From: CBDAQD01 sp965275905
GTDB taxonomy: Bacteria > Pseudomonadota > Alphaproteobacteria > Rhizobiales > JAJFHC01
DNA length: 64,000 nucleotides
Assembly: GCA_965275905.1 (NCBI GenBank)
Contig: CBDHYJ010000075.1
Span: forward strand, 84,499 to 148,498
Direction of reading: 5' to 3'
Below, piece by piece: positions 31,686 to 40,028 of this stretch. The position numbers and the translations under genes were made by a program. The notes below the pieces were generated by a model. It saw only the letters and a program-made list of their open reading frames with translations, was not told the origin of the DNA and did not search any database. Each line of letters opens with the position of its first letter. Within the stretch, counting starts at the first letter, position 1.

Positions 31686-32300
31686 TCAGCCCTGCAAAGA
31701 CCGCATTTCCGCGAGACGGGCCACGTATCGGGCCAGCATATCGATCTCGATATTCACCTTGTCTCCGGCCTCCGCGCGTCCCCATGTGGTCACATCCAGC
31801 GTGTGCGGAATGATGTTCACGCCGAACTCGGAGCCGTCTACGTCATTGACCGTAAGAGATGTGCCGTCAAGCGAAATGGATCCCTTCGTCGCAATGAACG
31901 CGGCGAGATCGTCAGGCGCACGAAAGCGGAACCGTCTGGAATCGCCTTCATCCTCGATCGATACGATCCTGCCGACACCGTCGACATGTCCGCTGACGAG
32001 ATGCCCCCCGAGTTCATCACCCAGTTTCAGCGACCGTTCAAGGTTCACGGGACTTCCTTCCCGCCAGCCGCCGAGCGTGGAACGGTCGAGCGTTTCCTGC
32101 GAGGCATCGACGCTGAACCAGGACCTGCCATCGGCACCAGCCCCCTTTGCCACGACCGTGAGGCAAATGCCCGAACACGAGATCGATGCGCCGATGTCGA
32201 TCGTATCGGCATCGTAGCCGCACGAAATCGTCAGCCGCGTGTCGCCGCGCTGTTCAATGGAGTCGAGATGCCCCACGTCAGTGATAATACCTGTGAACAT
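31686..32300 (-). CDS. ribE: Riboflavin synthase alpha chain
   Basis: A 204-residue enzyme joining two lumazine molecules into riboflavin. It has the two homologous barrel repeats: MFTGIITDVGHL...CSGICLTVVAKG...FSVDASQETLDRSTLGGW, then GGHLVSGHVDGVGRI...SISLDGTSLTVNDVDGSEFGVNIIPHT. The opening MFTGII(T/E) is diagnostic. It sits between ribD (six-base gap) and ribBA (five-base gap), so the three are one transcription unit. Confidence 0.96.
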   Translation of the reverse strand: MFTGIITDVGHLDSIEQRGDTRLTISCGYDADTIDIGASISCSGICLTVVAKGAGADGRSWFSVDASQETLDRSTLGGWREGSPVNLERSLKLGDELGGHLVSGHVDGVGRIVSIEDEGDSRRFRFRAPDDLAAFIATKGSISLDGTSLTVNDVDGSEFGVNIIPHTLDVTTWGRAEAGDKVNIEIDMLARYVARLAEMRSLQG

Positions 32301-32306
32301 GTCGTC

Positions 32307-33446
32307 TCAGGAGTCCGGGCTCGAATTTCGGACCCTTTCATATGCGATCATCCGGTCGTCGCCAAGCGGCAACTCATTGACCTTGCGGAACGCTGCGGCG
32401 TTTGTAATCGCGGTCAGAGACATGCCTGCAAGCGCGTCGACCCCTTCCCCGCCCACTTCCGCCGAAGAACGGAACAGGGCGACCTCGTCGACACAATCCA
32501 GTTTCAGCAAGCTGGCCGCAAGTGTCGCACCGCCCTCCACCATGAGCGTGTTTATGCCACGGTCAGCCATATCGCGAAGGACCGCTACGAGATCGACACT
32601 CCCGTTCCCGTCAAGATCCGTCTCGAAAATCTCCGCGCCTGAGGCAATCAGCGCCTCTGATTGTTCCGGATCCCTATCCGGCCCGGCGTACACCCATACC
32701 GGAACCTGCCTTGCAGTACGCACAAGAGCCGAACCCGGATCGATCTCAAGGCGCGCGTCCACCACCACACGAACGGGCGAGCGGTCCTGAAGGCCCGGCA
32801 GCCGGCATGTCAGGGACGGGTTGTCGGCAAGCGCCGTCCCCTTGCCGACTAGGATCGCGTCGCTCCGCGCGCGAATGAGATGGCCGCGCCGCCGCGCCAG
32901 ATCTCCCGTGATCGAGTTGGGCTGCCCGCCGCCCGCGGGAGCAATCTTGTCGTCTGCGGAGACGGCAAGTTTCAGAATGACGCTGGGCCGGCCGCGGAGG
33001 CGACGAGAAAGATACCCGGCCAGGGCACGCCGTGCCTCACGTTCAAGAACACCGACGATCACCTCTACGCCGGCTTCACGCAACATGTCGTGGCCCCGGC
33101 CCGCCACCCTGGAATCGGGGTCTGCGATCGCAGTCACCACCCGTTTGACGCCGGCATCGATCAGGGCGAGAGCGCAGGGCGGCGTAACCCCGTGATGGGA
33201 GCAAGGCTCCAGCGTGACATAGGCCGTGGCGCCCCTGGCCCGGCCGCCGGCCGCGCGCAGCGCTTCAGTCTCGGCATGAGGCCGCCCGCCGTCCGCGGTC
33301 CAGCCGCGTCCGACAATGTGTGCAGCCGCCCCCTCGCCCTGCACCAGAACACAGCCGACCGGCGGATTTGAAGAAGTCCGACCCAGCGCCCGGCGACCGA
33401 GCGACAGTGCCGCCCTCATGAAACGCTCGTCAGACACGTCAGCCAT
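32307..33446 (-). CDS. ribD: Bifunctional riboflavin deaminase/reductase RibD
   Basis: A 379-residue protein. The deaminase half has the zinc site HAETEAL and PCSHHGVTPPC (about residues 53-95). The reductase half has VILKLAVSADDKIA, ITGDLARRRGHLIRARSDAILVGKGTALADNPSLTCRL and LMVEGGATLAASLL. It carries out the second and third steps of riboflavin synthesis. The gene starts 17 bp after nrdR ends, in the usual nrdR-ribD-ribE order. Confidence 0.95.
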   Translation of the reverse strand: MADVSDERFMRAALSLGRRALGRTSSNPPVGCVLVQGEGAAAHIVGRGWTADGGRPHAETEALRAAGGRARGATAYVTLEPCSHHGVTPPCALALIDAGVKRVVTAIADPDSRVAGRGHDMLREAGVEVIVGVLEREARRALAGYLSRRLRGRPSVILKLAVSADDKIAPAGGGQPNSITGDLARRRGHLIRARSDAILVGKGTALADNPSLTCRLPGLQDRSPVRVVVDARLEIDPGSALVRTARQVPVWVYAGPDRDPEQSEALIASGAEIFETDLDGNGSVDLVAVLRDMADRGINTLMVEGGATLAASLLKLDCVDEVALFRSSAEVGGEGVDALAGMSLTAITNAAAFRKVNELPLGDDRMIAYERVRNSSPDS

Positions 33447-33463
33447 GCCGGGAGCCGCGAGGC

Positions 33464-33946
33464 TCAGTCGACATCCTCTTCTTCGAGATGTTCCTCGTCG
33501 CCGGAGAGTTGCCCGAGAAGTTCCTCGAAATCCTTCGCTTCCCGGAAATTCTTGTACACCGACGCGAAACGGACATAGGCGACGTCGTCGAGCGTCCGCA
33601 ATCCTTCCATGACAAGCTTGCCGACAACTTCCGACTTGACGTCGTTTTCGCCCATGCTTTCGAGCCGGCGCACGATCCCGCTCACCATGCGCTCAACGCG
33701 TTCCGGTTCGACCGGACGCTTCCTGAGGGCGACCTGAACGGAGCGCATGAGCTTGTCCCGGTCGAACGGAACCCGGCGCCCTGTCTTCTTCACGACAGTC
33801 AGTTCGCGCAACTGAATGCGCTCGAATGTTGTGAACCGTCCGCTGCAGTCGAGACAGAACCGACGACGCCGTATTGCGGTGTTGTCCTCGGTCGGACGCG
33901 AGTCCTTGACCTGAGTGTTGCCACTTCCGCAATACGGACATCGCAT
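33464..33946 (-). CDS. nrdR: Ribonucleotide reductase regulator NrdR
   Basis: A 160-residue nucleotide-sensing repressor. The N-terminal zinc ribbon is MRCPYCGSGNTQVKDSRP...RRRRFCLDCSGRFTTFER; the ATP-cone domain follows with VVKKTGRRVPFDRDKLMRSVQVALRKRPVE and VAYVRFASVYKNFREAKDFEELL. The ATG at 33946 gives the canonical start; an upstream in-frame ATG would run into glyA. The tail is acidic and slightly longer than usual. Confidence 0.95.
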   Translation of the reverse strand: MRCPYCGSGNTQVKDSRPTEDNTAIRRRRFCLDCSGRFTTFERIQLRELTVVKKTGRRVPFDRDKLMRSVQVALRKRPVEPERVERMVSGIVRRLESMGENDVKSEVVGKLVMEGLRTLDDVAYVRFASVYKNFREAKDFEELLGQLSGDEEHLEEEDVD

Positions 33947-33978
33947 AAGTCGTCTCTCCCCACTGCCCTCCGTAGACG

Positions 33979-35289
33979 CTATGCCCGGTAGATCGGGAAA
34001 CGTCCACAAAGCTCTATCGCACGTGCCTTCACGTCTTCTTCAACGGCGCCGTTGCCTTCCGCGCCGTTTGCCGCCAGCCCGTCGATAACTTCATTGATCA
34101 TGCTGCCGACCTGCTGGAACTCGGCAACGCCGAAACCGCGCGTCGTGCACGCCGGCGTACCCAGACGGATGCCCGAGGTGACCATCGGCTTTTCCGGATC
34201 GAACGGCACGCCGTTCTTGTTGCAGGTGATGTTCGCCCGTCCCAGTGCGGCTTCGACATCCTTGCCGGTCACGCCTTTGGGCCGGAGATCGACCAGCATG
34301 AGATGCGTGTCTGTGCCACCGGAAACGATATCGAGCCCCGCATCCATGAGCGTTGCGGCCAGCGCACGCGCATTCCCGGCCACGCTCTGCATGTAGGATT
34401 TGTATTCGGGCCTGAGCGCCTCGGCAAAAGCCACCGCCTTGCCGGCGATCACGTGCATGAGCGGACCGCCCTGGAGCCCCGGGAAGATCGCCGAGTTGAC
34501 CTTCTTGGCGATGTCTTCGTCGTTGGTCAGGATCATGCCGCCACGCGGTCCGCGCAGTGTCTTGTGGGTGGTCGTCGTCGCCACGTGGGCGTGCGGGAAC
34601 GGGCTCGGGTGCACACCGGCTGCCACCAGACCCGAGATATGCGCCATGTCGACCAGAAACCATGCGCCGACGGCATCGGCGATCTCGCGGAAACGGGCGA
34701 AGTCCAGCACCCGCGGATAGGCAGAGCCGCCCGCAATGATGATCTGCGGCTTCTGCTCATGGGCGACACGCTCAACTTCGTCGAAGTCGATCAGGTGATC
34801 GTCTTCGCGCACCCCGTACTGGACCGCGTTGAACCAGCGCCCGGACTGGTTCGGCGGCGCGCCGTGCGTAAGATGGCCGCCGGAAGCCAGCGAAAGCCCC
34901 ATAAGGGTATCGCCCGGTTTGGCCAGAGCCATCAGGACGCCCTGATTCGCCTGTGATCCGGAGTTCGGCTGAACGTTCGCGAATTCGCAGCCGAACAGCT
35001 TCTTTGCACGCTCGATCGCCAGATTCTCGGCGATATCGACGTACTGGCATCCACCGTAGTAGCGCCGGCCCGGATAGCCTTCGGCGTACTTGTTGGTCAG
35101 TACGGAGCCCTGAGCCTCGAGCACCGCGCGGGACACAATGTTCTCCGAAGCGATCAGCTCGATTTCGTTCTGCTGGCGGTTGAGTTCCAGCGCCACCGCC
35201 TTGGCAATTTCGGGGTCGGTGTCCTCAAGCGTCGCGGCGAAGAAATCCGGGAAGATTTCGCCACCCGCACTGGTCTCCGTAATCGACAT
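33979..35289 (-). CDS. glyA: Serine hydroxymethyltransferase
   Basis: A 436-residue PLP enzyme interconverting serine and glycine with folate. Motifs: IELIASENIVSRAVLEAQGS, YAEGYPGRRYYGGCQYVD, PNSGSQANQGVLMAL, HVATTTTHKTLRGPRGGMI (the PLP lysine lies in THKTLRGPRG) and NKNGVPFDPEKPMVTSGIRLGTPACTTRGF. ATG 35289 (MSITETSAG) is chosen; the frame stays open upstream without family likeness. No glycine-type riboswitch was recognised in the 156-bp leader. Confidence 0.96.
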   Translation of the reverse strand: MSITETSAGGEIFPDFFAATLEDTDPEIAKAVALELNRQQNEIELIASENIVSRAVLEAQGSVLTNKYAEGYPGRRYYGGCQYVDIAENLAIERAKKLFGCEFANVQPNSGSQANQGVLMALAKPGDTLMGLSLASGGHLTHGAPPNQSGRWFNAVQYGVREDDHLIDFDEVERVAHEQKPQIIIAGGSAYPRVLDFARFREIADAVGAWFLVDMAHISGLVAAGVHPSPFPHAHVATTTTHKTLRGPRGGMILTNDEDIAKKVNSAIFPGLQGGPLMHVIAGKAVAFAEALRPEYKSYMQSVAGNARALAATLMDAGLDIVSGGTDTHLMLVDLRPKGVTGKDVEAALGRANITCNKNGVPFDPEKPMVTSGIRLGTPACTTRGFGVAEFQQVGSMINEVIDGLAANGAEGNGAVEEDVKARAIELCGRFPIYRA

Positions 35290-35445
35290 GTCAGTTTTCC
35301 TTGTCAACTTGGGGTAAGTCATCCGGCATCCGCCCGAAGCAGGGCTGATTACCACATCTTGGTCGCGTACGCCAAGCCGCCACCAATTGTTGCCATCCAA
35401 TTGCAGTTTCAGAAGGAATCTGAGCGTTCCGGAACGACGCTTGTA

Positions 35446-35637
35446 CTATTTTCGCGACATCACGTAGAGAAGCTTGCGCAGGGCGACGTCCTCGAGCTGT
35501 TTTTGCCCGGCGTTCGCCGGCCCCGTAATGGAAACCTCAGTGCCGGTACTTGCGTCAATCGCGCTGACCTTGACGTTGTGGCCGACCACAACGTGCTCGA
35601 AATAGATCTCGCGGGACTTCGTTCTGTCAGGCGGCAC
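35446..35637 (-). CDS. DUF6898-like small protein beside hemA
   Basis: A 63-residue protein: EIYFEHVVVGHNVKVSAIDASTGTEVSITGP, then QKQLEDVALRKLLYVMSRK. It resembles the DUF6898 family of short alphaproteobacterial proteins, recognised by motif memory rather than a search. The N-terminus overlaps the 3' end of hemA by 11 bases, suggesting cotranslation. The function is unknown. Confidence 0.7.
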   Translation of the reverse strand: MPPDRTKSREIYFEHVVVGHNVKVSAIDASTGTEVSITGPANAGQKQLEDVALRKLLYVMSRK

Positions 35638-36838
35638 GCTTTAGGTTCATCTTGTTCCAGAGTTCGTCGAGTGCCTCGACGAGATCGTCCATCATACCAT
35701 CATCGTGCACCGGTGACGGCGTAAGACGGATCCGCTCCGTCCCGCGTGGCACAGTGGGATAGTTGATCGGCTGGACGTAAATTGCAAACCTCTGCAGCAG
35801 CTCGTCTGTCAGGCTCTTGCACATGACGGGATCGCCGACCAGCACCGGCACGATGTGACTGTCGTTCTCCATGACCGGCAGTCCGCGCTCCGTCAGGCGC
35901 GAGCGCAGGCGCTTCGCCGCGTCCTGGTGGGCTTCCCGTTCGACCTGGCTCGATTTCAGATGGCGCACGCTGGCGACGCCGCCCGCGGCAATCGCCGGGG
36001 CTATTGACGTCGTGAAAATGAAACCGGGTGCGTAGCTGCGGATCGCATCGACGACATTGGCATTCGCCGCGATGTACCCGCCCATCAGGCCGTAACCCTT
36101 GGCCAGTGTGCCTTCAATAATATCGATCCGGTGGGCAATGCCGTCCCGCTCGGAAACACCGCCGCCGCGCGGGCCGTAAAGACCAACGGCATGAACTTCA
36201 TCGAGATAGGTCATCGCATTGTAGCGCTCGGCCAGATCGCATATCTCGCCGATCGGGGCGATGTCCCCGTCCATCGAATAAACGGATTCAAACGCGATGA
36301 CTTTCGGACACGCCGGGTCGAGCTGCTGCAGAATGGCTTCAAGATCGGCAAGGTCGTTGTGACGCCAGACCCGTTTTGCGCCCCGTCCCTGCCGTATGCC
36401 CTCAATCATCGAAGCATGGTTGTCGGCATCCGACAGAATCACGCAGTCCGGCAGCAGGCGCGCAAGCGTGGAGAGGGTCGCCTGATTGGCGATATAGCCG
36501 GATGTGAACACCAGCGCCGCTTCCTTGCCATGAAGGTCGGCGAGTTCGTGCTCGAGTTCGACATGGTAGTGGGTCGTGCCTGAAATGTTGCGCGTCCCGC
36601 CGGAGCCCGCGCCCGCGACATCGATCGCCTCGTGCATTGCCGCGACGACCACCGGATGCTGTCCCATGCCCAAGTAGTCATTGCCGCACCAGACGACAAT
36701 TTCGCGCTCGCCTTCGGGACCGAAATGCAGCGCTCTGGGGAACGCCCCCTTCTTCCTTCGGATGTCCGCGAATACGCGATACCGTCCTTCTTCATGCAGG
36801 GCGTCAACCGCCTTGCTGAAAATCGCATCGTAATCCAT
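35627..36838 (-). CDS. hemA: 5-aminolevulinate synthase
   Basis: A 403-residue PLP enzyme making 5-aminolevulinate from glycine and succinyl-CoA, the C4 route typical of alphaproteobacteria. Motifs: VWCGNDYLGMGQHPVVVAAMHEA, GSGGTRNISGTTHYHVELE, SDADNHASMIEGIRQG, TYLDEVHAVGLYGPRGGG and TLAKGYGLMGGYIAANANVVDAIRSYAPGFIFTTS, where the PLP lysine lies in LAKGYG. The neighbouring serine hydroxymethyltransferase can supply glycine. The upstream gap (36839-37008) holds a weak FNR-like sequence. Confidence 0.96.
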   Translation of the reverse strand: MDYDAIFSKAVDALHEEGRYRVFADIRRKKGAFPRALHFGPEGEREIVVWCGNDYLGMGQHPVVVAAMHEAIDVAGAGSGGTRNISGTTHYHVELEHELADLHGKEAALVFTSGYIANQATLSTLARLLPDCVILSDADNHASMIEGIRQGRGAKRVWRHNDLADLEAILQQLDPACPKVIAFESVYSMDGDIAPIGEICDLAERYNAMTYLDEVHAVGLYGPRGGGVSERDGIAHRIDIIEGTLAKGYGLMGGYIAANANVVDAIRSYAPGFIFTTSIAPAIAAGGVASVRHLKSSQVEREAHQDAAKRLRSRLTERGLPVMENDSHIVPVLVGDPVMCKSLTDELLQRFAIYVQPINYPTVPRGTERIRLTPSPVHDDGMMDDLVEALDELWNKMNLKRAA

Positions 36839-36863
36839 TAGCTTCCTCTAAGCACTGCGCCCG

Positions 36864-36877
36864 GGGATGGTGATCAA
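36864..36877 (-). promoter_or_regulatory. Weak FNR-like half-matching site upstream of hemA
   Basis: On the minus strand TTGATCACCATCCC matches TTGAT-N4-ATCAA at eight of ten positions, about 32 bp upstream of the hemA ATG. FnrL control of hemA is known in Rhodobacter. The match is imperfect and close to the start codon, so this is only a candidate. Confidence 0.2.
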
Positions 36878-37008
36878 TAAACCAAAATGATGGGCGAATA
36901 ATATCAGACAAATGGCGCACGCAACCCATGAGCGGCGATGGGCCGCACACGCGAACACGAAATCGGACGCGCCGAAACAGCCGCCATTAAGTCCAGAGAT
37001 TACGACTT

Positions 37009-38265
37009 TTATTGGGTCTGCTGCCCCTGAACCGCCGCCAGGCTCGTGCCGTCAAGCTGGTAAATGTCGGGACGGAAGGAAACCGTGCCGTCAGCCTTGG
37101 CCCAGGCGGTCAGATAGACGATCCTGAGTTGTACGGGACGCTTGAGATTGACGTCCACCCGCTCTCCCGAAACGGCCACCTGATCAATCGCTTCCCGCGG
37201 CCAGTCGCCATTGTCACGCAGCAGCCATTCGGTCAGGACATGCACCTTGTCGACCCGGACGCAACCGGAACTGAACAGGCGGGTAGCCTGAGCAAAGAGG
37301 CTCTTGGACGGCGTGTCGTGCAGATAGACCGCATGCTTGTTCGGGAAGTTGATCTTCACCGTGCCCATGGAGTTGATCCGGCCGGGATCCTGCCGGAACA
37401 CATAGGTGTCTTCCGCCACATTCGACCAGTCGATCGTCGCGGGGTCGACTTCCGGACCGCCGAAACCCTGGTGCACGCGCATGTTCATGCGCTGCAGGTA
37501 TGCGGGGTCTTCCCGCAGCTTCGGCAGCAGGTCCTTGCGCACGATGCTCACCGGCACCGTCCAGTAGGGATTGAAGTTCAGCTGGGAAATCGCGCTCGAA
37601 ATGATCGGGGTCTGACGGTCGATCTTGCCGACCACGGCCACGTGGCGGGAATAGACATAATCGTATTCCACGGCCTCGATCTCGGCAGCCGGAATATTCA
37701 CGACCACATATCGTTCGCCGAGTTTGGAGTCGAACTTCACGGCCCTAGGGATATTCGCTTTCAGGGTCCGCAGCCGGTCGGCAACGGGGACATTCAGCTC
37801 CGCCAGCGTCCGCTTGTCCACCACACCGTTGGCCTGAAGGCCCATGCGGATCTGGTAAGCGCGCACGGCCTTGTCGAGTATCGCATCGAACTTGTGGGGC
37901 TTCGGCGAGACGTCCCGAAGGTCACCGGTGATCGCGAGACGGTCGCGCAGCATGATGACCCGGTCGCCCCGCGACCCGAGCACGAGCGTGCGGCCGGGCG
38001 GGATCGGCTTCCACCCGCCACGGCGGGCGATGTACTCGTACTTGGCAACGGCCGATTTCAGATTGGCTGCGGAATCCGCAGTCAGCATCGGCTTGATAGA
38101 GCGATCCTTGGAGATGAAGGATTCACGGGGCGCAGGATCGAACGGATCTTCGAACGTGATGTCGTCGTCCATTCTGTTATCGGCTACGGCAGTGGCACTG
38201 AGTCCGCCGGTCACCAGAAGCGCGCAAGCCGCTACTGCAAAAATCTGCCGCTCAAACAGGTCCAT
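37009..38265 (-). CDS. Periplasmic L,D-transpeptidase (LdtP-like)
   Basis: A 418-residue exported enzyme: signal peptide MDLFERQIFAVAACALLVTGGLSATAVA, a peptidoglycan-binding domain at about residues 95-155 (LRDRLAITGDL...AYQIRMGLQANGVVDKRTLAEL), and a YkuD catalytic domain at about 185-345. The catalytic His is in YLHDTPSK (about 316) and the Cys in RLFSSGCVRVDK (about 335). It should form 3-3 cross-links or attach proteins to peptidoglycan. The ATG at 38265 gives the clean leader. The nearby LdtR-like regulator suggests that this is the LdtP target described in Liberibacter and other Rhizobiales. Confidence 0.9.
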   Translation of the reverse strand: MDLFERQIFAVAACALLVTGGLSATAVADNRMDDDITFEDPFDPAPRESFISKDRSIKPMLTADSAANLKSAVAKYEYIARRGGWKPIPPGRTLVLGSRGDRVIMLRDRLAITGDLRDVSPKPHKFDAILDKAVRAYQIRMGLQANGVVDKRTLAELNVPVADRLRTLKANIPRAVKFDSKLGERYVVVNIPAAEIEAVEYDYVYSRHVAVVGKIDRQTPIISSAISQLNFNPYWTVPVSIVRKDLLPKLREDPAYLQRMNMRVHQGFGGPEVDPATIDWSNVAEDTYVFRQDPGRINSMGTVKINFPNKHAVYLHDTPSKSLFAQATRLFSSGCVRVDKVHVLTEWLLRDNGDWPREAIDQVAVSGERVDVNLKRPVQLRIVYLTAWAKADGTVSFRPDIYQLDGTSLAAVQGQQTQ

Positions 38266-38403
38266 GTGATCCCCTTGCCGCCAGCCGCCGTACACACTCA
38301 AACGTCAGGAAGGTCGAGCGTGTGCTCCGAAATTTCGGCGTTACATTGTGGGCCAAGTGCCGCCCGTAAAAGAATCTCTTAACGTACGATGTCATAGCAA
38401 CAA

Positions 38404-38418
38404 TGACCAAGAGGGTCA
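38404..38418. promoter_or_regulatory. Inverted repeat TGACC-N5-GGTCA in the divergent ldtP/DUF1295 gap
   Basis: A perfect five-base inverted repeat lies 139 bp upstream of the transpeptidase start and 78 bp upstream of the DUF1295 start. It could be an operator for a dimeric regulator. The gap (38266-38495) also contains CTAATTA at 38447-38453, a word repeated upstream of the LdtR-like gene at 39966-39972. Confidence 0.3.
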
Positions 38419-38495
38419 AAGTCGCACCATCACCACAACGACCGACCTAATTACAAAACGGCATAATTCAACGGACGGATGAATCGTTTCTTACC

Positions 38496-39320
38496 ATGAC
38501 GGGTATTTTTACAACACTTGCGGCTTCATTGGCGGCGATGATTGTGGTCTGGCTCATCAGCATCAAGCGGCGCGACGCCAGCATCGTCGACCTGTGGTGG
38601 GCGCCGGGTTTTGTCGCTCTGTCCGCGATTTCGATGGTGTTTGCGACGCAAGTCTCGGTTCAGTCCCTGCTTCTTTTGCTGATGGTCACCGTCTGGGCGA
38701 TCCGGCTGGGTGCGCATCTTACGAGCCGACACCGCCTGATGGGCGAGGATGCCAGATACCGCGTCATGCGCGAATCCAACAGCGAGAATTTCGCGAGCTG
38801 GAGCCTGCGCTGGATTTTCATGCTTCAGGGTTCGATCATGTGGGTGGTCGCATTGCCGCTCATCATCGCCCTGACCGCCGGCACGCATGCGGCACCCGGA
38901 GCGCTAACGGCGCTTGGCGTTGCCGTCTTTGCGGCCGGTTTCATCATGGAAGCCGTGGCGGACGTCCAGTTGGCCCGTTTCCGGGCGCTTGCCGATAACC
39001 GGGGCAAGGTGCTGGACAGCGGAATTTGGGCGTGGAGCCGCCATCCCAACTATTTCGGCGAGACGCTCGTCTGGTGGGGAATTTACATTGCAGCAGTCGG
39101 GGCGTTTCCCGGCGCCTGGTGGACGGCGGTCGGCCCGGCGTTACTGACTGTGTTGCTTCTGAAGGTCTCGGGAGTGCCCATGCTCGAAAAAAGCGCAAAG
39201 GTGGCCGAGACGAACGCTTACCGCGATTACATCTCACGCACCAGCGCCTTCATCCCCCTCCCGCCGAACCGGATCAAGGATCGCGCCGGCAAATTGCCGC
39301 TCGGGCAGGAGCAATCATAA
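38496..39320 (+). CDS. DUF1295 membrane protein (steroid 5-alpha-reductase-like fold)
   Basis: A 274-residue integral membrane protein with about seven helices. The family signatures are ASIVDLWWAPGF near the N-terminus, RLMGEDARYRVMRE in a loop, and WAWSRHPNYFGETLVWWGIYIAA followed by VPMLEKSAKVAETNAYRDYISRTSAFIPLPP. The C-terminal part matches the isoprenylcysteine methyltransferase/steroid reductase superfamily; the DUF1295 group has no settled reaction. It is divergent from the L,D-transpeptidase and tail-to-tail with the MarR gene. Confidence 0.88.
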   Translation: MTGIFTTLAASLAAMIVVWLISIKRRDASIVDLWWAPGFVALSAISMVFATQVSVQSLLLLLMVTVWAIRLGAHLTSRHRLMGEDARYRVMRESNSENFASWSLRWIFMLQGSIMWVVALPLIIALTAGTHAAPGALTALGVAVFAAGFIMEAVADVQLARFRALADNRGKVLDSGIWAWSRHPNYFGETLVWWGIYIAAVGAFPGAWWTAVGPALLTVLLLKVSGVPMLEKSAKVAETNAYRDYISRTSAFIPLPPNRIKDRAGKLPLGQEQS

Positions 39321-39325
39321 AAAAA

Positions 39326-39349
39326 GCCCCGGAACCGAAGTCCCGGGGC
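39326..39349 (-). terminator. Rho-independent terminator of the LdtR-like gene
   Basis: GCCCCGG (39326-39332) and CCGGGGC (39343-39349) form a stem with a ten-base loop. On the minus strand a run of seven T follows, just before the opposite DUF1295 stop. It is therefore placed to end the minus-strand regulator transcript, 24 bp beyond its stop. Confidence 0.85.
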
Positions 39350-39373
39350 GTAAGTGGCCGATGGTAACCGGTA

Positions 39374-39883
39374 TTACAGACGGTACCTTATGTGGTCCGT
39401 CCAGAACCGCTCCAGCCTGCTGAGCGCGAGATTCAGGTTCTCAAGATCCGAAACGCTCACGCCGCCAACCTGCTCCAGCGAGTTCATGTGCTTGTGGTAA
39501 AGCTGGTCCACACGGTCACGCACTTCATGTCCCTTGTCGGTCAGACGTACGCGAACCGAACGGCGATCCGCATCGGAACGCTCGTGATGGATGTACCCCG
39601 CATCCACCAGCTTCTTCAAATTGTAGGACACGTTCGAACCAAGGTAGTGGCCGCGACTCCGCAATTCGCCTGCCGTCAGCTCGGAATCACCGATATTGAA
39701 CAGCAGCAGCGCCTGAACGCTGTTGACTTCCGGACGGCCGAGCCGTTCAAACTCGTCCTTAATGACGTCGAGCAACCGGCGATGCAGCCGCTCGATAAGC
39801 GTCAGAGATTCGAGATAATGCGGACGAAGCTCGTCCACATTGACCTCTGTCTCGACGGGAACCGCTTGGGTGGCAATATTCAT
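39374..39883 (-). CDS. ldtR: MarR-family regulator, LdtR-like
   Basis: A 169-residue winged-helix regulator. It carries the conserved block LTLIERLHRRLLDVIKDEFERLGRPEVNSVQALLLFNIGDSELTAGELRSRGHYLGSNVSYNLKKLVDAGYIHHERSDADRRSVRVRLTDKG (listed in pieces in the protein). The stretch around LRSRGHYLGSNVSYNLKKL is typical of LdtR, shown in Liberibacter asiaticus and Sinorhizobium to control an L,D-transpeptidase. The start at 39883 follows AGGTG. Its presumed target lies 1.1 kb away. The assignment rests on sequence feel plus neighbourhood. Confidence 0.82.
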   Translation of the reverse strand: MNIATQAVPVETEVNVDELRPHYLESLTLIERLHRRLLDVIKDEFERLGRPEVNSVQALLLFNIGDSELTAGELRSRGHYLGSNVSYNLKKLVDAGYIHHERSDADRRSVRVRLTDKGHEVRDRVDQLYHKHMNSLEQVGGVSVSDLENLNLALSRLERFWTDHIRYRL

Positions 39884-40028
39884 AGTGACACCTGCCCTGT
39901 TATAAGACGTTGTTTTCCCCACGCCCCATCTGTAATGCGGGACTATAGAGGTGCCAGACTAAGATCTAATTAAGCGGCAGGGTTAATTTCCGTTTAGATT
40001 CAAACACTTTACAAATACGTGAAGACCT

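Noticed and set aside
33946..34009. Upstream start for nrdR
   Set aside because: It would overlap glyA and place residues before the invariant MRCPYC zinc ribbon.
35290..35445. Riboswitch in the glyA leader
   Set aside because: A small hairpin-like GCCC/GGGC pair exists but no glycine, SAM or THF riboswitch core could be recognised.
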